Part shown: positions 1 through 5,679 of the stretch, piece after piece
Layout: the number at the start of each line of letters is the position of its first letter
Numbering within the stretch: position 1 is the stretch's first letter
Assembly (NCBI GenBank): GCA_964513905.1
Contig: CAZENS010000026.1
Coordinates: forward strand, 1 to 6,929
DNA from: CAMEGH01 sp964513905
Lineage (GTDB): Bacteria > Patescibacteriota > Saccharimonadia > Saccharimonadales > Saccharimonadaceae
Direction of reading: 5' to 3'
Length of the DNA: 6,929 nucleotides
Translations under genes and position numbers: made by a program
Notes under the pieces: model-generated
Database searches by the model: none
Told to the model about the DNA's origin: nothing
Seen by the model: only the letters and a program-made list of their open reading frames with translations

Positions 1-126
1 GCAATGGGTGGCAAAAAGGGCCGTACAGGCGGTTTTGCTGCAAACCCTGAATTAGCACGAATTGCTGGCGCAAAAGGTGGACGCATTAGCCGACGCGGCA
101 AGGCTTCAGCTAAAGCAGATAAATAA
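1..126 (+). CDS. KGG-motif stress-type small basic protein (3' end, partial)
   Basis: The frame is open from base 1 to TAA at 124-126, immediately followed by TAG. The visible 41 residues are rich in Gly, Ala, Lys and Arg and contain GGFAANPELARIAGAKGG, followed by an RISRRGK basic tail. The GGFA-x-NPE...IA-x-KGG layout is that of the KGG / con-10-like stress-protein repeat, short proteins linked in other bacteria to stress or stationary phase; their molecular role is poorly known. An ATG at 4-6 could be the start (40 aa), but its ribosome binding site would lie outside the window and MAMGG-type starts further upstream are equally possible, so I treat it as partial. A hairpin terminator follows 22 nt after the stop. 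The family assignment rests on motif recognition only. Confidence 0.7.
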   Translation, partial: AMGGKKGRTGGFAANPELARIAGAKGGRISRRGKASAKADK

Positions 127-147
127 TAGTATTTATTTTACATAATT

Positions 148-180
148 AAAAAAGATCATCGTAAGTGCGGTGATCTTTTT
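148..180. terminator. Bidirectional intrinsic terminator between convergent genes
   Basis: GATCATCG (154-161) pairs with CGGTGATC (168-175) with one G-U pair around a 6-nt loop (162-167). The stem is extended by A-U pairs from 148-153 with the T run 176-180. On the + strand the hairpin is followed by TTTTTATATTTTTT. On the - strand it is followed by TTTTTTAATTATG. A U-tract on both sides means it can end transcription of the KGG gene from the left and of the ROK/metallopeptidase operon from the right. Its right arm overlaps the TAA stop (179-181) of the - strand gene. Confidence 0.85.
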
Positions 181-634
181 ATATTTTTTGACGATAGATG
201 CGACTTTGTGTTCCTGGGTTTGTTTTCCATTCATTTTGGCAAGCAGGGCATCGGTATTTCTGCTTGGATACCTCAAGACCCGTTATCGTGCAGTTGGGGC
301 AGGTACTTTTCTTATGAAGCCAGTCTCGGTAGCTATCGAGGTGGTCCTCGATAAAATCAACTGCTATTTGAAGATTGTACCTTGGAGCCAGGGTGGACGC
401 GTACTCCCAGGCGTCTCTTTCCATTGCAAGCAGCTGAATATCGCGCTGATAATTCGTGTGATTGAGGTGCGCGTGTCCAAGTTCATGAAGGATAATCCAC
501 TCAATATGAGAAACTTGTGGATCGTAGTATATCGTGGATTGATCTTTCGACCAGCGAGAAGGCGAACCTTCTTTGAAAGCTATGTGCGGAAAATCTTCGT
601 AAAGTCTATTTATTAGCGAGGAAGTCTTTGGCAA
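179..634 (-). CDS. Small HExxH zinc-metallopeptidase-like protein with C-terminal zinc ribbon
   Basis: From the chosen start the protein is 151 aa. HELGH at residues 50-54, within IILHELGHAHLNH, is a zincin motif, and MERDAWEYA (71-79) supplies a likely third zinc ligand (E72), the spacing seen in ImmA/IrrE-type peptidases. A C-terminal zinc ribbon follows: CPNC (112-115) and CPAC (129-132), 13 residues apart. No signal peptide or membrane segment is visible, so it is probably cytoplasmic. The start is TTG at 632-634, chosen because GGAGG lies 7 nt before it; this start is inside the ROK gene with a 29 nt overlap, which suggests translational coupling. An in-frame ATG at 659-661 (160 aa) lacks a good Shine-Dalgarno, and the frame opens further to about 781. 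ImmA-like repressor-cleaving activity is possible, but no phage-type repressor or helix-turn-helix partner is present, so the substrate is unknown. Confidence 0.75.
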   Translation of the reverse strand: MPKTSSLINRLYEDFPHIAFKEGSPSRWSKDQSTIYYDPQVSHIEWIILHELGHAHLNHTNYQRDIQLLAMERDAWEYASTLAPRYNLQIAVDFIEDHLDSYRDWLHKKSTCPNCTITGLEVSKQKYRCPACQNEWKTNPGTQSRIYRQKI

Positions 635-1421
635 AATAGTAACCTCCGTAAGCGACGGCATGCTCTGGGTGCTGTGCCTGTATAATGCGAGGGCGGGTAA
701 TGTGGATTGGCAGTTTTTCTTCCAGTATCCCAGCCAGCTGTTTTTCGTACTTATTAAAATACGTTCCCATGCTGCCGCCAATTACAATAATATCTGGCTG
801 AGTAATAGGAATAACCGCGAGAAATCCGCGAGAAATCCGATCAGCGATATGTCGCCATTGGCGAACACTGGTGATTTCGTTGGCATATTTTCCGTATGTT
901 TCGTAAATAGCCCTTCCGCTTGCAAAGCTTTCCCACTCGCGGACTCTTCCGTCGAATTCAACAAGGGCCTGGCCACCCTCGCTTTGGCGCATGCCATCAT
1001 TAATATCCCCGTCAGTAATAAATCCGGTGCCTATTCCTGTGCTAATCGTAACGTAGAGTAGCGAATGGGGGATTGGCTTCATCATGCGAGCTTCGGCAAG
1101 TCCTGCAAGGTTGGCGTCGTTCTCTACTATAACTGGAGCGTTATTAAAGATTGGCCCTAGCTGTTTTTTTATGTCAAAATTGCGCCAACCAAGGTTTTTA
1201 CACCAAACAGCGATGTCATTTTTTATGATACCCGGTAGTGCAATTGAGACAGCATCAACGTGTCCTTTTATCGATAGGCTTTGTAGTGACTGTTGGAGCA
1301 GGGTAATGTACTTTACTTGATTTTTTGGCGTAGGAAAACGAAGATGATCTGTCATCTCCCCTTTGTTTGTAAAAACGGCAACAAGTGTTTTTGTGCCTCC
1401 CGTATCCACTGTAACGATCAT
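606..1421 (-). CDS. ROK-family sugar kinase-like protein
   Basis: This 271 aa protein has the ROK / ASKHA ATPase layout. The phosphate-1 loop DTGGT is at 6-10, ENDAN at 100-104 holds the presumed catalytic base D102, STGIGTG (127-133) is the phosphate-2 loop, and PDIIVIGGS (209-217) is the adenosine-side segment. The length is slightly under the usual 290-320 aa. Family members phosphorylate glucose, N-acetylmannosamine and related sugars, or act as regulators when fused to a helix-turn-helix; none is fused here. The usual E-x-G-H is EGGQ (148-151), and the zinc motif CxCGxxGCxE is missing, only the Glu of WESFASGRA (163-171) remaining. The ATG at 1419-1421 puts DTGGT near the N-terminus as in the family; an in-frame TTG at 1455-1457 would add 12 atypical residues and coincides with the -35 box. 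It is first in an operon with the metallopeptidase gene. The substrate cannot be told from sequence. Confidence 0.88.
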   Translation of the reverse strand: MIVTVDTGGTKTLVAVFTNKGEMTDHLRFPTPKNQVKYITLLQQSLQSLSIKGHVDAVSIALPGIIKNDIAVWCKNLGWRNFDIKKQLGPIFNNAPVIVENDANLAGLAEARMMKPIPHSLLYVTISTGIGTGFITDGDINDGMRQSEGGQALVEFDGRVREWESFASGRAIYETYGKYANEITSVRQWRHIADRISRGFLAVIPITQPDIIVIGGSMGTYFNKYEKQLAGILEEKLPIHITRPRIIQAQHPEHAVAYGGYYFAKDFLANK

Positions 1422-1428
1422 AGTATCT

Positions 1429-1457
1429 AGTGTAGCACGGAGCAATTTTTTCCTCAA
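1429..1457 (-). promoter_or_regulatory. Promoter of the ROK operon, predicted leaderless
   Basis: Read on the - strand: TTGAGG (1457-1452), a 17 nt spacer, then TACACT (1434-1429), preceded by TGC, an extended -10. Each hexamer matches the sigma-70 consensus at 4 of 6 positions with ideal spacing. Only AGATACT separates the -10 from the ATG, so transcription would begin at or within a base or two of the A of ATG. No Shine-Dalgarno lies before this ATG. Confidence 0.6.
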
Positions 1458-1461
1458 AACC

Positions 1462-1490
1462 TTGCGTTACTCCAATAAATAGAGTATAAT
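1462..1490 (+). promoter_or_regulatory. Promoter of the LPETG surface-protein gene
   Basis: TTGCGT (1462-1467), a 17 nt spacer, then a perfect TATAAT (1485-1490). The expected transcript start is near 1497, giving a leader of about 36 nt with GAAGGG (1519-1524) as a modest ribosome binding site 8 nt before the ATG at 1533. Its -35 box lies only 4 nt from the -35 box of the divergent ROK promoter, so the two may compete or share control. Confidence 0.7.
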
Positions 1491-1532
1491 ATACATAAGT
1501 ATATCCGTATTGAAGAGTGAAGGGCTAAAATT

Positions 1533-2102
1533 ATGAATCGACAACAACCAGGATCAGTAGTGGCGTTTGCAGTTATTGGTATTGCATTGGCCGCGCTAGT
1601 TGTTGGCGGTATTGTGATTTCTCAGCGAAGAGGTGCTACAGTTGCCGATAGCAATCGTGTGGTACCGCAATCTGAGGTCGCTGACAATAAGTCGGCAACA
1701 GATAAGAAATCTACCGACCCAGAGGCAAAAGATACCGAGAAAAAGGCTCAGGATAAGAAATCGGAAGAGGCATCGAATAAGCCTGATTCTACAAAGCAGG
1801 ACGAGAAAAAGCAGTCAGCAGGCGGGGATGCTGAGAAAAAGACTGATGAAGCAAAAAAGAAGGAAGAAGAAGCGGCTGCTGCGCGAGAGCGTTCACAGCC
1901 TACGCCTTCCGGCACAGCGCCTGGGGCAAATCAGCAACCTGAGGGTGGTGATGCAGCGAGCGGCCCAATGTCTCGAACTGGCGGTCAACACCCAACAGAT
2001 CTTCCCGAAACCGGCCCAACTGAGGATCTTTTGATGATGACAATTGGCTTGCTGGCGATTATGGGTTCTGGGTACGCTTACTATCACTTTGGCCGTAAGT
2101 AA
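1533..2102 (+). CDS. LPETG sortase-substrate surface protein with charged stalk
   Basis: A 189 aa protein built like a Gram-positive wall-anchored protein. Residues 9-29 are a hydrophobic segment (signal peptide or uncleaved anchor), followed by QRR. Residues 47-120 are a low-complexity, probably disordered Lys/Glu/Asp/Ala/Ser stalk with many KK pairs, and 121-154 are a Pro/Gly/Ser/Gln-rich linker. Then comes LPETG (157-161, followed by Pro), a hydrophobic segment (166-184) and a short basic tail ending FGRK. Sortase A-type enzymes cleave LPxTG between Thr and Gly and join the protein to the cell surface. No catalytic or binding domain is visible, so a spacer, adhesion or surface-coat role is only inference. 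No sortase gene is in the window. It is divergent from the ROK operon and separated from rpsA by its own promoter, so probably monocistronic. Confidence 0.85.
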   Translation: MNRQQPGSVVAFAVIGIALAALVVGGIVISQRRGATVADSNRVVPQSEVADNKSATDKKSTDPEAKDTEKKAQDKKSEEASNKPDSTKQDEKKQSAGGDAEKKTDEAKKKEEEAAAARERSQPTPSGTAPGANQQPEGGDAASGPMSRTGGQHPTDLPETGPTEDLLMMTIGLLAIMGSGYAYYHFGRK

Positions 2103-2120
2103 TCTATATCTGTTGCTTCC

Positions 2121-2149
2121 TTTACATATAGAGAGGCGCGTAGTACAAT
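2121..2149 (+). promoter_or_regulatory. Strong sigma-70-type promoter of rpsA (-infB)
   Basis: TTTACA (2121-2126), a 17 nt spacer and TACAAT (2144-2149); five of six bases match in each hexamer. Transcription should start near 2156, giving an unusually long leader of about 97 nt before the rpsA ATG. It begins 18 nt after the stop of the upstream gene, and no terminator hairpin is evident in between, so some read-through from the LPETG gene is possible. Confidence 0.75.
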
Positions 2150-2180
2150 AGAAGGTGATTATTGAGGTATCTTTATTGTG

Positions 2181-2253
2181 CCTTAATAGAATATAAACTA
2201 TAAGGAAGGAGTTTTAGTAGTTATTAGCTTATTGCTGACTACTAAGTAAACTT
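2181..2253 (+). promoter_or_regulatory. Structured rpsA translation-initiation leader: hairpin, SD, hairpin
   Basis: Hairpin I: CCTTA + TAG (2181-2189, one bulged A at 2186) pairs with CTATAAGG (2198-2205). The ribosome binding site AAGGAAGGAG (2202-2211) follows, its first half inside hairpin I and its AAGGAG half free. Hairpin II: TTAGTAGT (2214-2221) pairs with ACTACTAA (2238-2245), with a further U-G pair and a small AGC/GCT inner stem. The ATG at 2254 is 42 nt beyond the SD, too far to use directly, but folding hairpin II leaves 2 + 8 = 10 nt, a normal spacing. No in-frame start exists nearer the SD: TGA at 2236-2238 closes the frame. Base pairing was done by eye. Confidence 0.55.
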
Positions 2254-3327
2254 ATGGCAAATGCCAAAATAACAATGGATGATCTGCTCGCTGGTGTAGA
2301 CACTAGTGCTAAGCAGCTTACCGCCGGTGAGGTAATTACCGGAACTGTATTAAGTCTAAAAAAGCACGAAGTTCTCGTAGATTTGGGTGCACAGGGCGTT
2401 GGCTTTGTTCCTCGTCGAGAAGTTGGTTTCTCTCGAAGCATTGCTGAAGGAGATGAAGTAACTGCAAGCGTGGTTGATACCGAGCTTGATAATGGAATGA
2501 GTCTACTTAGCCTTCGCAAGGCTGCAAAAGATCGCGGCTGGGAAGAAGTGGCCGTAAAATTAGAGGCTGGCGAAATTATCGAGATTCAGCCGTACGATGC
2601 GAACCGAGGTGGCTTGCTGGTTGAATACGAGGGCGTAAGAGGATTCTTGCCTGTATCTCAGCTCTCAGCTGAACATTATCCACGAGTTGGATCAAGCGAT
2701 AAAGATGAGATTCTTCAGCGGCTAAATAACCTTGTAGGCAAGGGCATGAAGGTTCGTATTCTTGATGCTGACCGAAAGGCTAACAAGCTTATTTTCAGCG
2801 AAAAAGAAGCAATCAAGGATGGTCTTGCTGAGCGATTTGAAAAGCTAACTGTTGGCGATGAAGTTGAAGGCGTTGTAACTGGCGTTGTGGACTTCGGTGT
2901 GTTTGTGAATGTTGAAGGAATCGAGGGATTGGTTCACATTTCAGAAATTAGCTGGGAGCGTGTTAACAACCCAAGTGATTACGTAAAAGTTGGTCAAAAT
3001 ATCAAGGCAAAAATTATTGCGATTGATAAGGATCGCCTTAGTCTTAGCATGAAGCAGCTAACACAAGATCCATGGCTTTCTGAAGTAGAAAAATTTGAAA
3101 AGGGCGATAAGATTGAGGGAACGGTAACACGAATTACGCCATTTGGTGCATTCGTACAAATCAGTCCTGCAATTGAGGCGCTAGTTCATATTTCTGAGTT
3201 GGGCGGAGCAAATGCGGCCGATCCAGAGAAAGTATTCACGCTTAACGAGCGTAAGGAATTCGTAATTCTAGACATTGATAAGGATAGTCGAAAGATTAGC
3301 CTTAGTCTAGGCGACAAGAAAAAATAA
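2254..3327 (+). CDS. rpsA: 30S ribosomal protein S1, four S1 domains
   Basis: A 357 aa protein with four OB-fold S1 RNA-binding domains at about 24-88, 105-184, 200-267 and 283-353. Domains 3 and 4 carry the classic core, DFGVFV...GLVHISEISW and PFGAFV...ALVHISELG; domains 1 and 2 are more diverged, as expected for the ribosome-docking N-terminal part. S1 binds the 30S subunit near S2 and captures and unfolds mRNA at initiation. E. coli S1 has six domains; four-domain forms of 350-400 aa are usual in Gram-positive and many other bacteria. The gene ends with three consecutive stops (TAA TAA TAG). It is first in an apparent rpsA-infB-DUF5663 operon, and its folded leader hints at autoregulation, known for E. 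coli rpsA. A non-ribosomal S1-repeat protein is less likely given the four domains and the infB neighbour. Confidence 0.92.
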   Translation: MANAKITMDDLLAGVDTSAKQLTAGEVITGTVLSLKKHEVLVDLGAQGVGFVPRREVGFSRSIAEGDEVTASVVDTELDNGMSLLSLRKAAKDRGWEEVAVKLEAGEIIEIQPYDANRGGLLVEYEGVRGFLPVSQLSAEHYPRVGSSDKDEILQRLNNLVGKGMKVRILDADRKANKLIFSEKEAIKDGLAERFEKLTVGDEVEGVVTGVVDFGVFVNVEGIEGLVHISEISWERVNNPSDYVKVGQNIKAKIIAIDKDRLSLSMKQLTQDPWLSEVEKFEKGDKIEGTVTRITPFGAFVQISPAIEALVHISELGGANAADPEKVFTLNERKEFVILDIDKDSRKISLSLGDKKK

Positions 3328-3333
3328 TAATAG

Positions 3334-3387
3334 AGCGCGGGTGAAACTCCCGCGCTGAAGCCGTTAGGGCATGAGCTGTAGCGGGAG
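3334..3387 (+). promoter_or_regulatory. rpsA-infB intergenic leader with two mutually exclusive helices
   Basis: AGCGCGGG (3334-3341) and CCCGCGCT (3349-3356) form a perfect 8 bp GC-rich hairpin with a 7 nt loop. The 3' side of this hairpin, CTCCCGC (3347-3353), is also perfectly complementary to GCGGGAG (3381-3387), which directly abuts the infB ribosome binding site AAAGGAG (3388-3394). The two helices cannot coexist. No T-run follows the first hairpin, so it is not a standard intrinsic terminator; it may be an mRNA-processing or stabilising structure or part of a translational switch. Folding was judged by eye. Confidence 0.5.
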
Positions 3388-3399
3388 AAAGGAGTATAT

Positions 3400-5172
3400 A
3401 TGCAAGAGAAAATAGTCTCTATTGGTGATTCAATTACTGTAGGGGAGCTTGCGGAAACTCTTAATTTACCCGTTACAACTCTTGTTGGCGAGTTGTTTAA
3501 GAATGGTATCGCAGCAACAATTAATCAAAAGATTGACTACGAAACTGCCACTATCATTGTTGAAGAGCTCGGCATCGATGCAAAACTAGAAAAGAAAGAG
3601 AGCGACAGCGGTGTTGTTGCTCGAAAGGCGTATCAAATCTCGGATAAGGCAGTTGAGCGTCCACCAATTGTGGCGGTTATGGGCCATGTTGATCATGGAA
3701 AAACTAGCCTGCTTGATGCGCTTCTTGACACTGAAGTTGTTGAGGGTGAGGCCGGCGGGATTACGCAACACATTAGCGCGTATCAAACACGAAAAGGCGA
3801 TCGCGCAATTACGCTACTTGATACACCAGGGCATGAAGCTTTTGCGGCACTACGACAGCACGGCGCTGTTCTGACTGATGTTGTGATTATTGTCGTTGCG
3901 GCCGATGACGGTGTAAAGCCGCAAACAGTTGAGGCGATTCGATTTGCGCGAAATGCCAACGCAAAGATCGTGGTTGCGATTAATAAAATAGATAAAGACA
4001 CAGCAAATCCACAACTTGTAAAAACTCAATTGGCAACCGAGCATGGGCTAAACCCAGAAGAGTGGGGTGGTGATACCATTATGGTTGAGATTAGCGCAAA
4101 GAAGCGCACCAACTTGGATAAGTTGCTTGATAGCGTATTGCTAATTGCCGACATGGAAGAACTTAGAGCCGACGTCGATGTTCCTGCGCGCGGGCTGGTT
4201 ATTGAAGCCCACAAAGAGGTCGGCAAAGGGTCTGTTGTAAGCCTACTTATTGAGCAGGGTGAGCTTGCTCCGGGACATTATATCGTTGCGGGATCTACGT
4301 ATGGAAAAGTGAGGACGTTGCTGGATTATAAGAGTAAAGCGCTAAAGAAGGCAGGCCCATCAACGCCAGTAACGGTTACAGGGTTTAAGGTGCTACCGCA
4401 GTTTGGTGATACATTCTTGATGGCAAAGAACGAGAAGGAGGCTCGTCATGCTGCAGAGAAGAATCGTCTTGAAGAAGAAAAGGCTGCTGCCAGCACGAAC
4501 GTTACTGGTGCTGACTTGCTTAAGATGATGAATCAACAGCACGACAGCCAGGAATTTAACGTAATCGTCAAAGCAGATGTTCAAGGGTCTCTTACGAGTG
4601 TAATGGACAGCCTGCGTTTGGTTGAAACTGGCGGTGCAGTCACACTGCGTATTGTTGGAAGTGGAATCGGAAATATCAGCGAGAATGACATTCGACTTGC
4701 TGCAGACGAGAATACGATTGTGTATGGCTTCAATGTTGATCTTCCGCCAGCTGTGAAGCGTCTAGCCGCACGAGATAAGGTGAATGTTCGCCTGTATAAG
4801 GTTATTTACGAGCTACTAGACGATGCGCGTGACAGTATGGAGGCACTACTCGCACCTGAGGTGGTAGAGACGGAGATTGGGTCCCTGAAGGTTAAGGGTG
4901 TGTTTAAGACCGCCAAAGATGAAGTGATTGCCGGTGGCGAGGTGTTGCACGGTAAAATTCGTGCTGGCCTGCTTGTCCGTGCTCGACGTAAGGATGAAGT
5001 TATTGATGAGGCAGAGGTAGAAAAGGTACAACGTCAACAGCAAGAAGCAAAAGAGGTCTTCGAGGGTGAGATGTGTGGACTGAGCCTAAGGACAAAGAAG
5101 AAGCTTCAACTTGAAGAGGGCGATGTTTTGGAATTCTTTACACGCGAATTAGTTAAGCGTAAGCTTAGTTAG
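3400..5172 (+). CDS. infB: Translation initiation factor IF-2 (short form)
   Basis: This 590 aa GTPase carries fMet-tRNA to the 30S P site and promotes 50S joining. One IF2_N helical domain (about 8-58) is followed by a short linker and the G domain: G1 GHVDHGKT (95-102), G2 GGITQHI (119-125, T122), G3 DTPGHE (141-146), G4 NKID (195-198), G5 SAK (232-234). A beta-barrel domain II (about 265-345), a charged helix (345-365), domain III (about 385-480, starting VIVKADVQGS) and the fMet-tRNA-binding domain IV (about 490-583, with GEMCG at 556-560) complete it. All catalytic motifs are intact. It lacks the long N-terminal extension of E. coli IF-2 (890 aa). ATG at 3400 has AAAGGAG 5 nt before it. 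It sits 72 nt after rpsA, whereas nusA-infB-rbfA is the common order elsewhere; neither nusA nor rbfA is adjacent here. Confidence 0.97.
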   Translation: MQEKIVSIGDSITVGELAETLNLPVTTLVGELFKNGIAATINQKIDYETATIIVEELGIDAKLEKKESDSGVVARKAYQISDKAVERPPIVAVMGHVDHGKTSLLDALLDTEVVEGEAGGITQHISAYQTRKGDRAITLLDTPGHEAFAALRQHGAVLTDVVIIVVAADDGVKPQTVEAIRFARNANAKIVVAINKIDKDTANPQLVKTQLATEHGLNPEEWGGDTIMVEISAKKRTNLDKLLDSVLLIADMEELRADVDVPARGLVIEAHKEVGKGSVVSLLIEQGELAPGHYIVAGSTYGKVRTLLDYKSKALKKAGPSTPVTVTGFKVLPQFGDTFLMAKNEKEARHAAEKNRLEEEKAAASTNVTGADLLKMMNQQHDSQEFNVIVKADVQGSLTSVMDSLRLVETGGAVTLRIVGSGIGNISENDIRLAADENTIVYGFNVDLPPAVKRLAARDKVNVRLYKVIYELLDDARDSMEALLAPEVVETEIGSLKVKGVFKTAKDEVIAGGEVLHGKIRAGLLVRARRKDEVIDEAEVEKVQRQQQEAKEVFEGEMCGLSLRTKKKLQLEEGDVLEFFTRELVKRKLS

Positions 5173-5175
5173 TTA

Positions 5176-5184
5176 TGATACAAT
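5176..5184 (+). promoter_or_regulatory. Possible weak internal promoter (extended -10) before the DUF5663-like gene
   Basis: TGATACAAT is an extended -10 (TG, one base, TACAAT 5179-5184) just after the infB stop, with the same TACAAT hexamer as the rpsA promoter. There is no good -35 at 16-18 nt spacing. If used, transcription would start near 5191, leaving AAGGAG (5192-5197) and a 5 nt spacer before the ATG at 5203. It could give the downstream gene expression independent of rpsA-infB. Confidence 0.35.
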
Positions 5185-5202
5185 GGGAAACAAGGAGAAA
5201 AT

Positions 5203-5628
5203 ATGTTTAAACTAGACGACAAATTTTTACAAGAACTTGGACTAGATAATCTTCCTGATGATCAGAAGCAGGTGTTTCTCGAACAGGTGTACTCTTCACT
5301 TGAAGAGCGCGTTGGCGTAAGGCTAAGCGAAGGTTTAACGGATGCTCAGTTTGAGGAATTCGAGGGTATTATTGATCGAGATGCAGAAAAGGTCGCAACA
5401 TGGCTAAATACTCATGTGCCGAATTTTGAGCAGGACGAGGCGTTTACTCGTTTGCAGCAAACTGCCGGATTGCCGCCCGAAGATTTAACATTGCGTGCAG
5501 AATACGCAGCGACAAAGTGGCTAGAGGTGAATCGACCCAATTATCGTGATGTTGTTGCGCAGGTTATGCAAGAGCTAAAGGCTGAGATTTCTCAAAATCG
5601 TGACGCCATTATTCAAGCGGGTCAATAA
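5203..5628 (+). CDS. DUF5663-like acidic helical protein of unknown function
   Basis: This 141 aa acidic, helix-rich protein has no signal peptide, membrane segment or cysteine. The N-terminal part (about 3-54), with FLQELGLDNLP and an SSLEERVGVRLSEGLTDAQF core, resembles the DUF5663 domain found widely in CPR bacteria; this is from memory, not a search. The C-terminal part holds two copies of the pattern WL-x4-PN-aromatic: WLNTHVPNF (67-75) and WLEVNRPNY (106-114), 39 residues apart, suggesting a duplicated helical unit. It follows infB by 30 nt with AAGGAG 5 nt before the ATG and is likely co-transcribed, perhaps with an extra weak promoter. It occupies the slot where rbfA often lies but shows no RbfA-like KH features. 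The position suggests a link to translation or ribosomes, which is inference only. Confidence 0.8.
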   Translation: MFKLDDKFLQELGLDNLPDDQKQVFLEQVYSSLEERVGVRLSEGLTDAQFEEFEGIIDRDAEKVATWLNTHVPNFEQDEAFTRLQQTAGLPPEDLTLRAEYAATKWLEVNRPNYRDVVAQVMQELKAEISQNRDAIIQAGQ

Positions 5629-5647
5629 ATAAGTACGAGATTGTAGC

Positions 5648-5679
5648 ATAGTGTCTACGCTGAAGGGCGTAGGCACTAT
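5648..5679. terminator. Long hairpin at the convergent end of infB operon and fmt
   Basis: ATAGTGTCTACGC (5648-5660) pairs with GCGTAGGCACTAT (5667-5679) with one G-U pair around the loop TGAAGG (5661-5666): a 13 bp stem. Its right arm contains the fmt stop codon (5676-5678). Neither strand has a real T-tract after it (+ TTCGTATG, - GCTACAAT), so it may be a weak or factor-assisted terminator, or protect both 3' ends from exonucleases. Position and symmetry support a bidirectional role. Confidence 0.65.

Noticed and set aside
170..616. 148-residue open frame on the + strand
   Set aside because: It lies antisense to the HELGH gene, has no family motif or ribosome binding site, and its composition is that of a mirrored frame.
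179..634. Phage or ICE regulatory gene (immA) marking a mobile element
   Set aside because: No integrase, repressor, repeat or attachment site is present, and the gene overlaps a chromosomal-type ROK gene.
1633..2034. 133-residue Arg/Lys-rich frame inside the LPETG gene
   Set aside because: It is the shifted reading of the Lys/Glu-rich stalk; the LPETG frame has promoter, start and clear C-terminal sorting signal.
2232..2249. TTG mini-ORF of five codons in the rpsA leader
   Set aside because: It begins 20 nt after the SD inside a hairpin arm; too short and too far to call a leader peptide.
3334..3356. rpsA-infB hairpin as an intrinsic terminator
   Set aside because: No T-run follows the 3' arm, and infB shows no promoter of its own in the gap, so transcription must usually pass through.
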